From Candidatus Planktophila dulcis (GTDB lineage Bacteria > Actinomycetota > Actinomycetes > Nanopelagicales > Nanopelagicaceae), in assembly GCF_002288225.1 (NCBI RefSeq), contig NZ_CP016777.1:868001-932000 (forward strand): a stretch of 64,000 bases of DNA, in the 5' to 3' direction. A program made the position numbers and the translations under genes. This document shows positions 51,507 through 61,497 of this stretch, one piece after another (positions within the stretch are counted from its first letter, which is position 1; every line of letters starts with the position of its first letter). Under the pieces are notes generated by a model. The model saw only the letters and a program-made list of their open reading frames with translations, was not told where the DNA came from and made no database searches.

Positions 51507-52451
51507 TTATTTCGTAGCTGTAGGTGTCGGTGTTGGCTCAACTGCACCAGGTGTTGCATAGATAGTGACAGTCGGAAGAGGGGTAGGGCGAGGCTTAGGT
51601 GGCACAAGTGAATCGCGAGGGTCGGCAGAAGATCCTGAAACGACTACTGCAACCACACCGAGTGTTGAGAAATTGGTATAGAACTTCACATCAGCAGTTT
51701 GTGTCACAGCACCTGGTGAATTATCGACCGAAGTGACTTCACCGATAGGAACACCTGGAACAAATGGACGACCGTTCTGACTTCCGCGCGCTAAGAGCGC
51801 ATCACCTTTACGCACCTGTGTCGTGTTATCAAGGAGCTGCAGAACTCCCTTACGTGTGCCCTGACCACTGAGAATTCCAATTTGCTGTGTGCCTGCAATA
51901 CGAGCACCAATTTTAAATGCAGGATCTGATGCCAATTGCACGAGCGCACTATCTCTATATGCATACTTCACAACGCCCACTAGTCCATAACCAGAAAGAA
52001 CGGTCATATTGGCACGAACACCTGATGAAGTTCCTGCATCGATTGTGATGGTCTGCGTGAAAGATGTAGTTGAACCTTGTGAGATTACCTTTGCATTGAC
52101 CACTTCATATCCAGCAGTTCCTGCCAAATTCAGAACACCTTTGAGTTGCTTGAGTTGTGCATCTGCAGTTTTACGATTTTGTAGCGTGAGTCGCAGCTTC
52201 TCATTCTCTGCAGTGAGCTTCTCCATCTTATTACGTGTGCGACCAAGGTGGGTCACATCAGAGAGGAAGTTGCGAAATGGAGATACGAGCCATGATCCAG
52301 CTTTTTGCACTGGAGTAAGAGCAGTCTGTGTTCCTGTGCGCAGTCCATCGATGACTTGAACGCCTCGAAGATCTAAGGTGATCAGAAATAAAGAGGTGAC
52401 AAGAAGAACGATGATAAGTAAGCGACCGCGGTTGTCGCCGCCGTAGCGCAC
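51507..52451 (-). CDS. mreC: Rod shape-determining protein MreC
   Basis: Periplasmic-side scaffold anchored by one N-terminal helix (about 10-30). Residues 70-110 form a coiled coil (RNKMEKLTAENEKLRLTLQNRKTADAQLKQLKG). The beta domain spans about 115-275, and the C-terminal tail is Pro/Thr-rich. It is 314 aa. It follows mreB by 10 nt in the order mreB-mreC-mreD-mrdA-rodA. Confidence 0.94.
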   Translation of the reverse strand: MRYGGDNRGRLLIIVLLVTSLFLITLDLRGVQVIDGLRTGTQTALTPVQKAGSWLVSPFRNFLSDVTHLGRTRNKMEKLTAENEKLRLTLQNRKTADAQLKQLKGVLNLAGTAGYEVVNAKVISQGSTTSFTQTITIDAGTSSGVRANMTVLSGYGLVGVVKYAYRDSALVQLASDPAFKIGARIAGTQQIGILSGQGTRKGVLQLLDNTTQVRKGDALLARGSQNGRPFVPGVPIGEVTSVDNSPGAVTQTADVKFYTNFSTLGVVAVVVSGSSADPRDSLVPPKPRPTPLPTVTIYATPGAVEPTPTPTATK

Positions 52452-52461
52452 TTGGGATTAC

Positions 52462-53493
52462 CTATCGACGAGGCTCGGAGATCAAAACCTTTTCAAGGGC
52501 TTCGAACTCTTCAATGCACTTACCTGAACCTTCGACAACTGCATCGAGTGGACGGTCTGCAATATGGATTGGCATTCCTGTCTCTTTACGAAGACGCTCA
52601 TCAAGACCCTTAAGGAGTGCTCCTCCACCTGTCAGAACAATGCCGCGATCCATAAGATCAGATGCAAGTTCTGGTGGACACTTATCAAGAGTTGCTTTCA
52701 CAGCATTAATAATCTGATTGACAGGCTCTTCAAGTGCCTTACGAATTTCGGCAGCTGTCACAACGATGGTCTTAGGAAGACCTGTTGCTAGATCTCGACC
52801 ACGAATTTCAGCATCATTCTCACCCTGAAGTGGGTATGCAGAACCGATAGCCATCTTGATCTCTTCTGCTGTGCGCTCACCCAAAAGCAGTGAATATTCG
52901 CGCTTAGTCCAGCTAATAATCGACTGATCGAGCTCATCGCCACCAATACGGATAGAAAGGGCTGTAACAATTCCACCGAGTGAAATAACAGCAACTTCTG
53001 TTGTTCCGCCACCAATATCAACAACCATATTTCCTGTTGGTTCGTGGATGGGAAGACCTGCACCGATTGCTGCAGCCATTGGCTCTTCAATGATGTAGAC
53101 CTTACGTGCGCCAGCTGCGTAACCAGCATCCTTCACAGCGCGCTGTTCAACGCCTGTAATACCTGATGGAACACAGACGACGATACGTGGCTTTGCCAAG
53201 TAGCTACGACGGTGAACTTTCTGAATAAAGTAACGAAGCATGCGCTCTGTTGTGTCGAAGTCTGCAATAACGCCATCTTTGAGTGGACGAATAGCAACGA
53301 TGTTGCCTGGAGTACGACCAATCATCTTCTTTGCTTCAAGACCAACAGCGAGGATGCCACCAGTATCTTGATTAATGGCAACTACAGATGGCTCATTAAG
53401 GACAATGCCACGACCGCGAACATAGACGAGCGTGTTAGCAGTACCTAGGTCAACTGCCATATCGCGGCCGATGAATGACATTCTGTTAGACAT
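52462..53493 (-). CDS. mreB: Actin-like cell shape protein MreB
   Basis: ATP-binding actin homologue that guides elongation-type wall synthesis. The phosphate 1 motif is [26 protein letters not shown] near 16-41; phosphate 2 is [18 protein letters not shown] near 155; adenosine motif [14 protein letters not shown] near 290. It is 343 aa. Its ATG follows the ndk stop with no gap (TAAATG), so mreB is likely coupled to ndk. Confidence 0.97.
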   Translation of the reverse strand: MSNRMSFIGRDMAVDLGTANTLVYVRGRGIVLNEPSVVAINQDTGGILAVGLEAKKMIGRTPGNIVAIRPLKDGVIADFDTTERMLRYFIQKVHRRSYLAKPRIVVCVPSGITGVEQRAVKDAGYAAGARKVYIIEEPMAAAIGAGLPIHEPTGNMVVDIGGGTTEVAVISLGGIVTALSIRIGGDELDQSIISWTKREYSLLLGERTAEEIKMAIGSAYPLQGENDAEIRGRDLATGLPKTIVVTAAEIRKALEEPVNQIINAVKATLDKCPPELASDLMDRGIVLTGGGALLKGLDERLRKETGMPIHIADRPLDAVVEGSGKCIEEFEALEKVLISEPRR

Positions 53494-53916
53494 TTATTTC
53501 CCCTCGAAGAAGATAGCTATTTCACGAGCTGCAGATTCTGGTGAATCTGATCCGTGAACAATATTTTGAACAACTTTTGTGCCTTGATCGCGAGCAAGAT
53601 CTCCGCGAATCGTTCCAGGAGCTGCAACCGTTGGATCCGTTACTCCTGCAAGGGAGCGAAAACCTTCAATCACGCGATTGCCTTCGGCAACGAGTGCAAC
53701 AATCGGACCTGACATCATGAACTCAACAAGTGGTTCAAAAAATGGCTTGCCCTGATGTTCTGCATAATGCTTTTCAAGAAGTGCGCGATCTGCTTGCAAC
53801 ATACGTAATGAAACAATCGAATAGCCCTTAGCTTCAATACGAGCAATTACTTCGCCTACTAAACCGCGCGCAACGCCATCGGGCTTAACGAGGACGAGTG
53901 TCTTTTCTATGCTCAC
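53494..53916 (-). CDS. ndk: Nucleoside diphosphate kinase
   Basis: Equilibrates NTP and NDP pools through a phospho-His. The 140-aa protein starts [29 protein letters not shown] and carries the active-site His in [20 protein letters not shown] near 117. GTG start. TAGACT lies 6 nt before it, partly overlapping the DUF4233 stop codon, so a leaderless ndk-mreBCD transcript is predicted in addition to read-through. Confidence 0.97.
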   Translation of the reverse strand: MSIEKTLVLVKPDGVARGLVGEVIARIEAKGYSIVSLRMLQADRALLEKHYAEHQGKPFFEPLVEFMMSGPIVALVAEGNRVIEGFRSLAGVTDPTVAAPGTIRGDLARDQGTKVVQNIVHGSDSPESAAREIAIFFEGK

Positions 53917-53922
53917 CGGTGC

Positions 53923-53928
53923 AGTCTA
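53923..53928 (-). promoter_or_regulatory. Candidate -10 for leaderless ndk mRNA
   Basis: TAGACT on the minus strand ends 6 nt before the ndk GTG and abuts the DUF4233 stop codon. The same hexamer is used at gatC and valS. Confidence 0.5.
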
Positions 53929-54264
53929 TTAGGGGTTGGGAGTACGGGAAGCCATGAGTTTTGCCCTGATGGCCTCACCCCTGCGCCCCACCACAATGGC
54001 TGCAATCCAGAGTCCGGCGAAAATCAGCCCCACGATGGCCATGGAAGGCACGACGACGGCATAGCCAATCATCAGAAATTGCAGAATAGATCCAAGAATC
54101 CACCCTGTGCGCTTCTTGAGAAGTCCTGGGGTGAGAAGCATGAGAATTGCAATGACCGCTCCGGCGATGATTGAGGATGGCTCTTGGTTATCTTTTGCAA
54201 GCAACATGGCAAAGCCCATGATGAAGAACTCCATCACAAGAACTGCAGAACCTAAAACGCGCAT
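53929..54264 (-). CDS. DUF4233 membrane protein
   Basis: A 111-aa protein with about four membrane helices (MRVLGSAVLVMEFFIMGFAMLLA; IIAGAVIAILMLLTPGLL; WILGSILQFLMIGYAVVVP; AIVGLIFAGLWIAAIVVG). It matches the actinobacterial DUF4233 family, which is nearly always located between folC and ndk. Function unknown; the basic C-terminus (RRGEAIRAKLMASR) faces the cytoplasm. Start overlaps the folC stop by one base. Confidence 0.88.
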   Translation of the reverse strand: MRVLGSAVLVMEFFIMGFAMLLAKDNQEPSSIIAGAVIAILMLLTPGLLKKRTGWILGSILQFLMIGYAVVVPSMAIVGLIFAGLWIAAIVVGRRGEAIRAKLMASRTPNP

Positions 54265-55622
54265 TACTTCTCTTCCTTTGCAAACTTCTTGCGAACGATA
54301 GCGCGAGCTTCGCCGACTGTCACCACAGAACCTGTGATGAGGATTCCAATCGTGTCTTCACTCAATGGGCGGATGCAATCCTTAACAGCCTTATCGATGG
54401 CTTCTGTAACAGTTGGGACTGCAAAGACGCGATCGCTGCCAAAAATCTCTGCCGCCATCTTCTCTAATTCACTGACCTTCATCGAACGAGATGATGAGTT
54501 GGCGGTGACAATGACCGAATCCATCACCTGCTCAAGTTCAAGCAAAATCCCGCGCGCATCCTTATCCCCCATAGGGGCAAAGATTCCCATGACCTCATCG
54601 AAGGTGAATTCACTCTGAATGGTGTCTGCAATAGCAGATGCACCATGTGGGTTATGGGCAGCATCCACAATGATTGTTGGGTCGCGATGGAGAACCTCGC
54701 AGCGACCAGGGGATTTCACATTGGCAAAACCTGCTCGCACGGCCTCAATATCGAGATCTTGATCTCCAAAGAAGACTTCCACGGCAACCAGAGCTGCAGC
54801 TGCATTCGATGCTTGATGCTTTCCATGAAGTGGAATGAAGATATCTGTGTAAACCTCCTTGGTGCCTTGGATAGCCAGTAACTGTCCACCGACTGCAATA
54901 GAGCGAGTGAGAACTGAGTATTCAACTCCTTCACGCGCAACATCAGCGCCCACAAGTGCTGCCTGCTTAAGAAGTTCGACTGCGCACTCTGGCTCTTGCT
55001 GAGCAAGAACCACATAACCGCCTTCTTTAATGATTCCAGCCTTTGTCTGCGCAATCTCTGTAAGGGTTTCACCTAAATACTCAGTGTGATCAAGGCCGAT
55101 AGGCATAATCACTGAGACATCAGCTTTGACAACATTGGTTGCATCCCATTGGCCTCCCATACCGACTTCAATCACACCAACATCGATGGGATGCTCGGCA
55201 AAGGCTGCAAAGGCAAGTGCGGTAATTGCTTCAAAGAAAGAGATGGGATGTTCAAACTTTTCATCCATCAGATCGAGATAGGCAGAGATATCGTTGAAGG
55301 AGAAGATGAGATCTTTTGCAGCAATTGGCTCACCGTTGATTGCAATGCGCTCGAGATAGCTTTCAAGGTGAGGGCTGGTAAAGCGTCCTGTGCGAAGTCC
55401 CATCTCAAAGAGAAGTGAATCAATCATCCGTGAAGTTGTTGTCTTACCGTTTGTTCCACCGATGTGAATTGTGGGATAGCTCAGTTGAGGTGAGCCCAAC
55501 ATATCCACCAGCGCTGCAATACGTTCCAGTGTTGGTTCGATACGAGTCTCGGGCCATCGCGCAAGCAGCGCTTGCTCAATGGCATCGATACGTGATTGAT
55601 CTTCAGGTGAGGTATGTGTCAT
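54264..55622 (-). CDS. folC: Folylpolyglutamate synthase / dihydrofolate synthase
   Basis: Mur-ligase-fold enzyme that adds glutamate to (dihydro)folate/dihydropteroate. The P-loop is HIGGTNGKTTTSRMI (near 55-68), with SFFEAITALAFAAF and GVIEVGMGGQWDATNV in the central domain. The C-terminal domain starts near 305 with VDAAHNPHGA. It is 452 aa. It directly follows valS without a gap. Confidence 0.95.
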   Translation of the reverse strand: MTHTSPEDQSRIDAIEQALLARWPETRIEPTLERIAALVDMLGSPQLSYPTIHIGGTNGKTTTSRMIDSLLFEMGLRTGRFTSPHLESYLERIAINGEPIAAKDLIFSFNDISAYLDLMDEKFEHPISFFEAITALAFAAFAEHPIDVGVIEVGMGGQWDATNVVKADVSVIMPIGLDHTEYLGETLTEIAQTKAGIIKEGGYVVLAQQEPECAVELLKQAALVGADVAREGVEYSVLTRSIAVGGQLLAIQGTKEVYTDIFIPLHGKHQASNAAAALVAVEVFFGDQDLDIEAVRAGFANVKSPGRCEVLHRDPTIIVDAAHNPHGASAIADTIQSEFTFDEVMGIFAPMGDKDARGILLELEQVMDSVIVTANSSSRSMKVSELEKMAAEIFGSDRVFAVPTVTEAIDKAVKDCIRPLSEDTIGILITGSVVTVGEARAIVRKKFAKEEK

Positions 55623-58202
55623 TTACTTCAACGCTGCAAGTTGTGCGGTGATGCGTTCGATATCTGCAGATGTTGCAGCCATACGCTCTCTAATCTCGGC
55701 AACAACACTTTCAGGCGCCTTTGCCATAAAGCCTTCGTTATTTAACTTCACGTCAGCAGTCTTCATATCCTTCTGCGCTGTGACCAAATCTTTCTCAAGA
55801 CGAGCACGCTCTGCAACAACATCTACTGTGCCAGAGAGATCAAGTTCAACCTTCATGGAACCAATTTCAACAGATGCACTCGGTGTGAACTCTGTGAGCT
55901 CAAGTCTTAAGAGAAATGCCATGGCACTTGCATAGGCGGTCACATCTGCAGGAGCGATGAAGCGACCTGGAATCTTCTGTGATGGCTTCACGCCTTGATC
56001 ATTTCGAAAGCGTCGAACTTCAGTAATGATTTTCTGGAGTTCACCAACGAGTGCTTCTGACTTCTTATTGATGTGAGAGCTATCAGCAACTGGCCACTTG
56101 GCTGTTACGAGGGTTTCTCCCCCAGTCAGCGTTGTCCAGAGAGTCTCTGTAATAAATGGCATGACTGGGTGAAGCAGGCGGAAGAGTGTGTCGAGAACAT
56201 GGCCGAGAACTCGCTGTGATGCGCCAGCGTTACCTGAAGCAAATGCTTCTTTTGAAAGCTCGAGATACCAATCGCAGAGGTCATCCCATGCAAAGTGATA
56301 AATAGCATCGCACGCACGAGCAAACTCATAACTTTCCATGAGAGCAGTGAATTCAGTTGTGGTCTCAGATAGGCGTGAGAGAACCCACTTATCAATATCT
56401 GAAAGGGTTTCTGTTGCAGGTAGTGGTCCTTCAACTGTTGCACCATTCATCATCGCAAAGCGCGTTGCATTCCAGAGCTTTGTCGCAAAGTTGCGTGAAC
56501 CTGCAATCCAATCTTCAGCTAGCGCCTGATCTTTACCTGGATTAGAACCGCGAGCTAGAGTGAAGCGAAGAGCATCTGCGCCATATTTATCAATGAATTC
56601 AAGTGGGTCAACCACGTTACCGCGAGATTTTGACATCTTCTTACCGAATTGATCGCGCACAAGTCCGTGCAGAACGATGGTGTGGAAAGGTGGAACGCCA
56701 TCCATGGCAAAGAGACCAAAGAGCATCATGCGAGCAACCCAGAAGAACAAGATGTCATAGCCAGTAACTAGAACACTTGTTGGGTAGAACTTCTTCACAT
56801 CAGCTGTGTTATTCGGCCAACCAAGAGTGGAGAAGGGCCAGAGCGCAGATGAGAACCATGTATCGAGAACATCAGGATCTTGTGTGTAACCAGCAGGCGC
56901 ACTTTCGCCAGGACCCACGACGATTACTTCATCATTTGGTCCGTACCAAACAGGAATACGGTGACCCCACCACAACTGACGAGAAATACACCAGTCGTGC
57001 ATGTTATCTACCCATTCAAAGTAACGCGGTGCAAGTTCTGCTGGTTCAATCTTTACGCGACCATCGCGAACAGCATCTCCTGCTGCCTTGGCAAGAGGCG
57101 CAACTTTGACGAACCACTGCTTAGATAAACGTGGTTCAACTGTTGTATCGCACCGTGAACAGTGACCGACTGCGTGAATGTATGGGCGCTTTTCAGCAAC
57201 GATGCGCCCCATCTCTTTGAGCTTTGCAACAACTGCCACACGAGCATCAAAGCGATCCATGCCATCGAATTCTGTGCCAGTGCCATCCATGATGCCGTGC
57301 TCATTCATAATCACAACAAAAGGAACGTTATGGCGCATCGCCATCTCAAAGTCGTTCGGATCATGGGCTGCAGTGACCTTTACGGCGCCCGTTCCAAAAT
57401 CAGGGTCTACTAATTCATCAGCGATGATAGGAATCATGCGGTTCACAAGAGGCAAGAGAACTTCTGTGCCCACCATGTGCTTGTAACGAGGGTCATCAGG
57501 GTGAACAGCAACTGCTCCATCACCCATCATGGTCTCAGCACGAGTTGTTGCAACAACGATGCTCTGCTCGCCTTCGCCATAGCGAACCTGAACGAATTCA
57601 CCTTCATCATCTTGATGCTCTACTTCAATATCTGACAGAGCGGTAAGGCAACGTGGGCACCAGTTGATGATGCGCTCTGCGCGATAGATGAGCCCTTGAT
57701 CAAAGAGTTTCTTAAAGATTGTCAGCACAGCTTGTGAAAGATTCTCATCCATCGTAAATGCTTCGCGAGACCAGTCAACAGAATCTCCAAGACGGCGCAT
57801 CTGTCCAAGAATCTGTCCGCCAGATTCTGATTTCCACTCCCAGACTTTCTTGACGAAATCTTCGCGACCTAAATCATGGCGTGAGAGTCCCTGCGTTGCT
57901 AATTGTTTTTCAACAACGTTCTGGGTTGCAATACCTGCATGGTCCATGCCCGGAAGCCAGAGAGCTTCAAACCCTTGCATGCGCTTCATGCGCGTTAAAC
58001 AATCTTGCAGAGTCTGATCCAGTGCGTGACCGATATGAAGGTTGCCCGTTACATTCGGTGGAGGAATAACAATGGTGAATGGTTCTTTAGAAGAGTTGGC
58101 ATCTGCCGTGAAATAACCAGCTTCGATCCACTTGGTATAGAGAGGGCCTTCGATATCGCCAGGAAGAAATGACGACGCGAGTTCGCGCTTTTCGGAGGAC
58201 AT
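55623..58202 (-). CDS. valS: Valyl-tRNA synthetase
   Basis: Class I synthetase for tRNA-Val. HIGH is at residues 56-59 (NLHIGHALDQ), the editing (CP1) domain spans roughly 200-350, and the KMSKS loop is KKMSKSRGNVVDP near 525. A C-terminal coiled-coil arm (ERARLEKDLVTAQKDMKTADVKLNNEGFMAKAPE) is intact. It is 859 aa. It lies 22 nt after clpX and has a leaderless-type -10 just before it. Confidence 0.97.
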   Translation of the reverse strand: MSSEKRELASSFLPGDIEGPLYTKWIEAGYFTADANSSKEPFTIVIPPPNVTGNLHIGHALDQTLQDCLTRMKRMQGFEALWLPGMDHAGIATQNVVEKQLATQGLSRHDLGREDFVKKVWEWKSESGGQILGQMRRLGDSVDWSREAFTMDENLSQAVLTIFKKLFDQGLIYRAERIINWCPRCLTALSDIEVEHQDDEGEFVQVRYGEGEQSIVVATTRAETMMGDGAVAVHPDDPRYKHMVGTEVLLPLVNRMIPIIADELVDPDFGTGAVKVTAAHDPNDFEMAMRHNVPFVVIMNEHGIMDGTGTEFDGMDRFDARVAVVAKLKEMGRIVAEKRPYIHAVGHCSRCDTTVEPRLSKQWFVKVAPLAKAAGDAVRDGRVKIEPAELAPRYFEWVDNMHDWCISRQLWWGHRIPVWYGPNDEVIVVGPGESAPAGYTQDPDVLDTWFSSALWPFSTLGWPNNTADVKKFYPTSVLVTGYDILFFWVARMMLFGLFAMDGVPPFHTIVLHGLVRDQFGKKMSKSRGNVVDPLEFIDKYGADALRFTLARGSNPGKDQALAEDWIAGSRNFATKLWNATRFAMMNGATVEGPLPATETLSDIDKWVLSRLSETTTEFTALMESYEFARACDAIYHFAWDDLCDWYLELSKEAFASGNAGASQRVLGHVLDTLFRLLHPVMPFITETLWTTLTGGETLVTAKWPVADSSHINKKSEALVGELQKIITEVRRFRNDQGVKPSQKIPGRFIAPADVTAYASAMAFLLRLELTEFTPSASVEIGSMKVELDLSGTVDVVAERARLEKDLVTAQKDMKTADVKLNNEGFMAKAPESVVAEIRERMAATSADIERITAQLAALK

Positions 58203-58209
58203 AGAGCGC

Positions 58210-58215
58210 AGTCTA
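58210..58215 (-). promoter_or_regulatory. Candidate -10 for leaderless valS mRNA
   Basis: TAGACT on the minus strand ends 7 nt before the valS ATG in the 22-nt clpX-valS spacer. No Shine-Dalgarno sequence is present. Confidence 0.45.
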
Positions 58216-58224
58216 GTTCACGCC

Positions 58225-59523
58225 TTAAGCGCTTTTTTCCTCATTTGGCTTCTCGCGACGTGATGTGCGCTTTGGAATATCGCCTGTGCGAGGAAGTAAT
58301 GTAGGAGCTGCATTGGAATCGATGCATGCCTTCTCAATGATTACCTTTGCAATATCTGCGCGGCTTGGCACGTCATACATCACGCCAAGGAGAGCAGATT
58401 CCATGATCGCGCGAAGTCCACGTGCGCCAGTGCCGCGATTGAGTGCAAGGTCTGCAATGGCATCAAGGGCATCAGCTGTGAATTCAAGCTCGACATCATC
58501 GAGATCAAAGAGCTTCTGATACTGCTTCACAAGTGCGTTCTTTGGCTCAGTAAGGATCTGCATCAGTGCAGGCTTATCAAGATTTTCAACGCTAGTCAGA
58601 ACTGGAAGACGGCCGATAAATTCAGGAATCATTCCAAACTTCAATAAATCTTCCGGCATGACATCGGCAAAGATGTCGCGACGGTTCTTCTCTTCTGCGC
58701 TCTGAAGTTCCGCACCAAAGCCAACACCTGATGACCCACTGCGAGCTTCAATAATCTTTTCAAGGCCTGAGAATGCTCCACCAACGATAAAGAGAACATT
58801 GGTTGTATCAATCTGGATAAATTCTTGGTGTGGGTGCTTACGGCCACCCTGTGGTGGAACAGATGCAACTGTTCCTTCTAGAATCTTAAGAAGAGCTTGC
58901 TGAACACCTTCACCCGAAACATCGCGAGTGATTGATGGATTCTCAGCCTTACGTGCCACCTTATCGATTTCATCGATATAGATAATTCCTGTTTCAGCCT
59001 TCTTCACATCGTAATCTGCAGCTTGTAATAGCTTGAGAAGAATATTCTCAACATCTTCACCGACATAGCCTGCCTCAGTCAGCGCTGTTGCATCTGCAAT
59101 TGCAAAGGGAACATTGAGCATACGTGCAAGAGTTTGGGCCATCAGCGTCTTACCGCAACCTGTTGGACCCAAGAGAAGAATGTTTGACTTCGCTAGTTCA
59201 ATTCCATCTTCATTACGGGAATCACCTGATTGCACGCGCTTGTAGTGGTTATAGACAGCAACAGAGAGAGACTTCTTTGCTCGATCTTGTCCAATGACAT
59301 ATTGATCGAGGAATTCAAAGATTGCCTGTGGCTTAGGAAGTTCACTTAGGCCAAGAGATGATGCCTCAGAGAGCTCTTCAACGATGATCTCATTACAGAG
59401 TTCAATACATTCATCGCAGATATAAACGCCAGGTCCGGCAATGAGTTTCTTAACCTGCTTCTGAGTCTTTCCGCAGAAAGAACATTTGAGCAGGTCGTTA
59501 GCTTCACCGATACGAGTTGACAT
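58225..59523 (-). CDS. clpX: ClpX, ATPase subunit of the Clp protease
   Basis: Unfolds substrates and feeds them to ClpP. An N-terminal zinc-binding domain has Cys 14, 17, 36 and 39. The AAA+ module has Walker A GPTGCGKT at 119-126, Walker B IIYIDEID near 182, sensor and IGF-type region (EFIGRLPV) later. It is 432 aa. It leads a run with valS and folC, while its protease subunits lie upstream beyond an MFS gene. Confidence 0.97.
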   Translation of the reverse strand: MSTRIGEANDLLKCSFCGKTQKQVKKLIAGPGVYICDECIELCNEIIVEELSEASSLGLSELPKPQAIFEFLDQYVIGQDRAKKSLSVAVYNHYKRVQSGDSRNEDGIELAKSNILLLGPTGCGKTLMAQTLARMLNVPFAIADATALTEAGYVGEDVENILLKLLQAADYDVKKAETGIIYIDEIDKVARKAENPSITRDVSGEGVQQALLKILEGTVASVPPQGGRKHPHQEFIQIDTTNVLFIVGGAFSGLEKIIEARSGSSGVGFGAELQSAEEKNRRDIFADVMPEDLLKFGMIPEFIGRLPVLTSVENLDKPALMQILTEPKNALVKQYQKLFDLDDVELEFTADALDAIADLALNRGTGARGLRAIMESALLGVMYDVPSRADIAKVIIEKACIDSNAAPTLLPRTGDIPKRTSRREKPNEEKSA

Positions 59524-59529
59524 GGGATA

Positions 59530-59535
59530 AGAATA
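59530..59535 (-). promoter_or_regulatory. Candidate -10 for leaderless clpX mRNA
   Basis: TATTCT on the minus strand ends 6 nt before the clpX ATG, and no Shine-Dalgarno sequence precedes the start. Confidence 0.4.
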
Positions 59536-59543
59536 GTTTTTAA

Positions 59544-59570
59544 GCCTAATTTATGTGGGCTAAATCAGGC
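59544..59570 (-). terminator. Possible terminator hairpin between the MFS gene and clpX
   Basis: GCCTGATTTA and TAAATTAGGC form a 10-bp stem with one G-U pair and a 7-nt loop, starting 15 nt after the MFS stop codon. The following T run is short (TT then AAAAA), so termination would be weak; it may instead be an operator at the clpX promoter. Confidence 0.45.
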
Positions 59571-59585
59571 AGAACTGTGTTCGCC

Positions 59586-60842
59586 CTAAGAAGAAATTGC
59601 AGATTTTGGTGTGTAGGGCGGCCGTGAAGACTTCATCTGTTTCACTCCAGGAACCAGGAGTACAACTGCGCAAATAAACAAGTGGAAGACGGCAACTCCG
59701 ATGAGTAACTCTCCTTCGCCAAAGACATTTACGAGCGGTCCAGCAAGTGCCATGCCCAGTGGCATCAAGCCAAGGGATCCCATGTAATCAATGGCAAACA
59801 CTCGCCCTTGATATGCAGCAGGGACTTCGCGTTGCACTTGTGTTGCCCAAAACGCTTCCCACGGTCCAACTGAAAATCCAGCAATGAAGTAGGCAATGAA
59901 GATCACGCTCTTAGAGCTGGGAAATGCCAGGACAAGGGGTGCAAGAACAAATAGACCCCACACAACGACAGAGACAAGGCCAGGATTCTTCACCTTAGAT
60001 TTAATGCAGATCACCGCAGAGATAGCACCCCCTGCGCTAAAGAGTGCTGCAGAGGTTGCAAAGACTGATGCGGTTCCAAAGTCTCGCTTTGTGATGACAG
60101 GAAGGAGAACATTTTCAACGCCAACAACCATCATTAGCTGAACGGAGGCCATAAGGATCATCGCTGCAATCCACTTGTAATACCAAACAACCTGAAGTCC
60201 TTCACGCATCTCTTCAGAGAAAGTCGTGCGGTGGGTATCGGATGCAACCTTTGGACCCTCATTGATACGAAGTAGTAATACGGCCCCTAGAAGAAAGAAC
60301 ACGGAGGTTGCGACATATGTCGCATGAGTACCAAGGGAGACAACAATAATTCCTGCAACACCAGGGCCGGCAATTGTTGAGCCTTTGAGTGCAATTCCAC
60401 GCACCACATTTCCTGCGGGCAATAAGTGATCTGGCAAGATGCTCGGGATAATTGCGCCAGCAGCCGGTCCGCCGAATGCATCACTGACACCCATCAAAAC
60501 AACGATCGCACCCAGAATCCACATTGAAATGCTCTTAGGATCAATAAAGACAACAACACTTCCCATGATTGCGCGAAAGCCATCTGCAAGAATCAATATT
60601 GTCTTTCGTGGAAGTCGATCTACCCAGACTCCCCCAACAGGTGCCAAGACAACGCCTGAAAGCACCCGCACAGCAAGGATTAGCCCAAGAGTTGTTGCAC
60701 TTCCCCCTGCATCAAGGACTGTGACAGCAAGTGCGATAGGAAATGCTGACATTGCAATGACTGTCAGAATTCCAGATAGCAGTAGCGCTCGATAGGCGGG
60801 GAAAGAAAAAAGAGCGCCGGGTTCGAAATATTTCTTCAACAT
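59586..60842 (-). CDS. MFS exporter (EntS/DHA3-like)
   Basis: A 418-aa protein with about 12 membrane helices. Features of the DHA3/EntS exporter group are the short N-terminus FSFPAYRALLLSGILTVIAMSAFPIALAV, the loop GGVWVDRLPRKTILILADGFRA near 69-90, and the loop QREVPAAYQGRVFAIDYMGSLG near 340-360. Substrate unknown. It lies between clpP2 and clpX, 28 nt after clpP2, and is flanked downstream by a hairpin, so it looks like an insertion into the clp cluster. Confidence 0.87.
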   Translation of the reverse strand: MLKKYFEPGALFSFPAYRALLLSGILTVIAMSAFPIALAVTVLDAGGSATTLGLILAVRVLSGVVLAPVGGVWVDRLPRKTILILADGFRAIMGSVVVFIDPKSISMWILGAIVVLMGVSDAFGGPAAGAIIPSILPDHLLPAGNVVRGIALKGSTIAGPGVAGIIVVSLGTHATYVATSVFFLLGAVLLLRINEGPKVASDTHRTTFSEEMREGLQVVWYYKWIAAMILMASVQLMMVVGVENVLLPVITKRDFGTASVFATSAALFSAGGAISAVICIKSKVKNPGLVSVVVWGLFVLAPLVLAFPSSKSVIFIAYFIAGFSVGPWEAFWATQVQREVPAAYQGRVFAIDYMGSLGLMPLGMALAGPLVNVFGEGELLIGVAVFHLFICAVVLLVPGVKQMKSSRPPYTPKSAISS

Positions 60843-60870
60843 TTCTTAACCGACGCCCCTTTATTAATAA

Positions 60871-61497
60871 TTACGCGACAGGCTTGGCCTTTCGTGAAGC
60901 CATAACCTTATCGATAATTCCGTACTCAACTGCCTCTGCAGCGGTAAGAATCTTGTCGCGTTCGATATCTTTCTCGATTTCCTCGACAGATTTGTTCGAG
61001 TGCTTTGCAAGCATTGTCTCGAGCAAGCCACGCATACGCATGATCTCGCGTGCCTGGATTTCGATATCTGAAGCCTGTCCGCCACCTTCAGATGAAGGTT
61101 GGTGAATCAGGATTCTTGAATGTTCAAGACCGTAACGCTTGCCCTTCGTTCCACCTGCAAGGATGATCGCAGCAGCGGAAGCTGCCTGACCAAGACAGAT
61201 TGTTGTGATGTCTGGGCGAACAAATTGCATAGTGTCATAGATAGCTGTGAGCGCAGTAAATGAACCACCAGGTGAGTTGATATAGATCGAGATATCGCGA
61301 TCTGGATCCATGGATTCAAGGGTCAGAAGCTGCGCCATAACATCGTTTGCAACAGTGTCATCGATTGGCTGTCCCATGAAGATGATGCGCTCTTCAAATA
61401 GCTTTGTATAAGGATCAAGGCGCTTATAGCCATATGCGGTCTTCTCTTCAATTGTTGGAAGAACGTAGCGGTTTGTAATTTCTTGAATGTGCTTCAT
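60871..61497 (-). CDS. clpP2: ATP-dependent Clp protease proteolytic subunit ClpP2
   Basis: Serine protease forming mixed ClpP1P2 barrels in Actinobacteria. Nucleophile S107 ([10 protein letters not shown]), H132 ([14 protein letters not shown]) and a later Asp complete the triad. It is 208 aa. The GG-rich handle [10 protein letters not shown] is typical of the second paralogue. ATG overlaps the clpP1 stop by one base, ensuring paired synthesis. Confidence 0.95.
   Translation of the reverse strand: MKHIQEITNRYVLPTIEEKTAYGYKRLDPYTKLFEERIIFMGQPIDDTVANDVMAQLLTLESMDPDRDISIYINSPGGSFTALTAIYDTMQFVRPDITTICLGQAASAAAIILAGGTKGKRYGLEHSRILIHQPSSEGGGQASDIEIQAREIMRMRGLLETMLAKHSNKSVEEIEKDIERDKILTAAEAVEYGIIDKVMASRKAKPVA

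Noticed and set aside
58203-58224. T-box riboswitch upstream of valS
   Set aside because: Only 22 bases separate clpX and valS, too short for a T-box leader.
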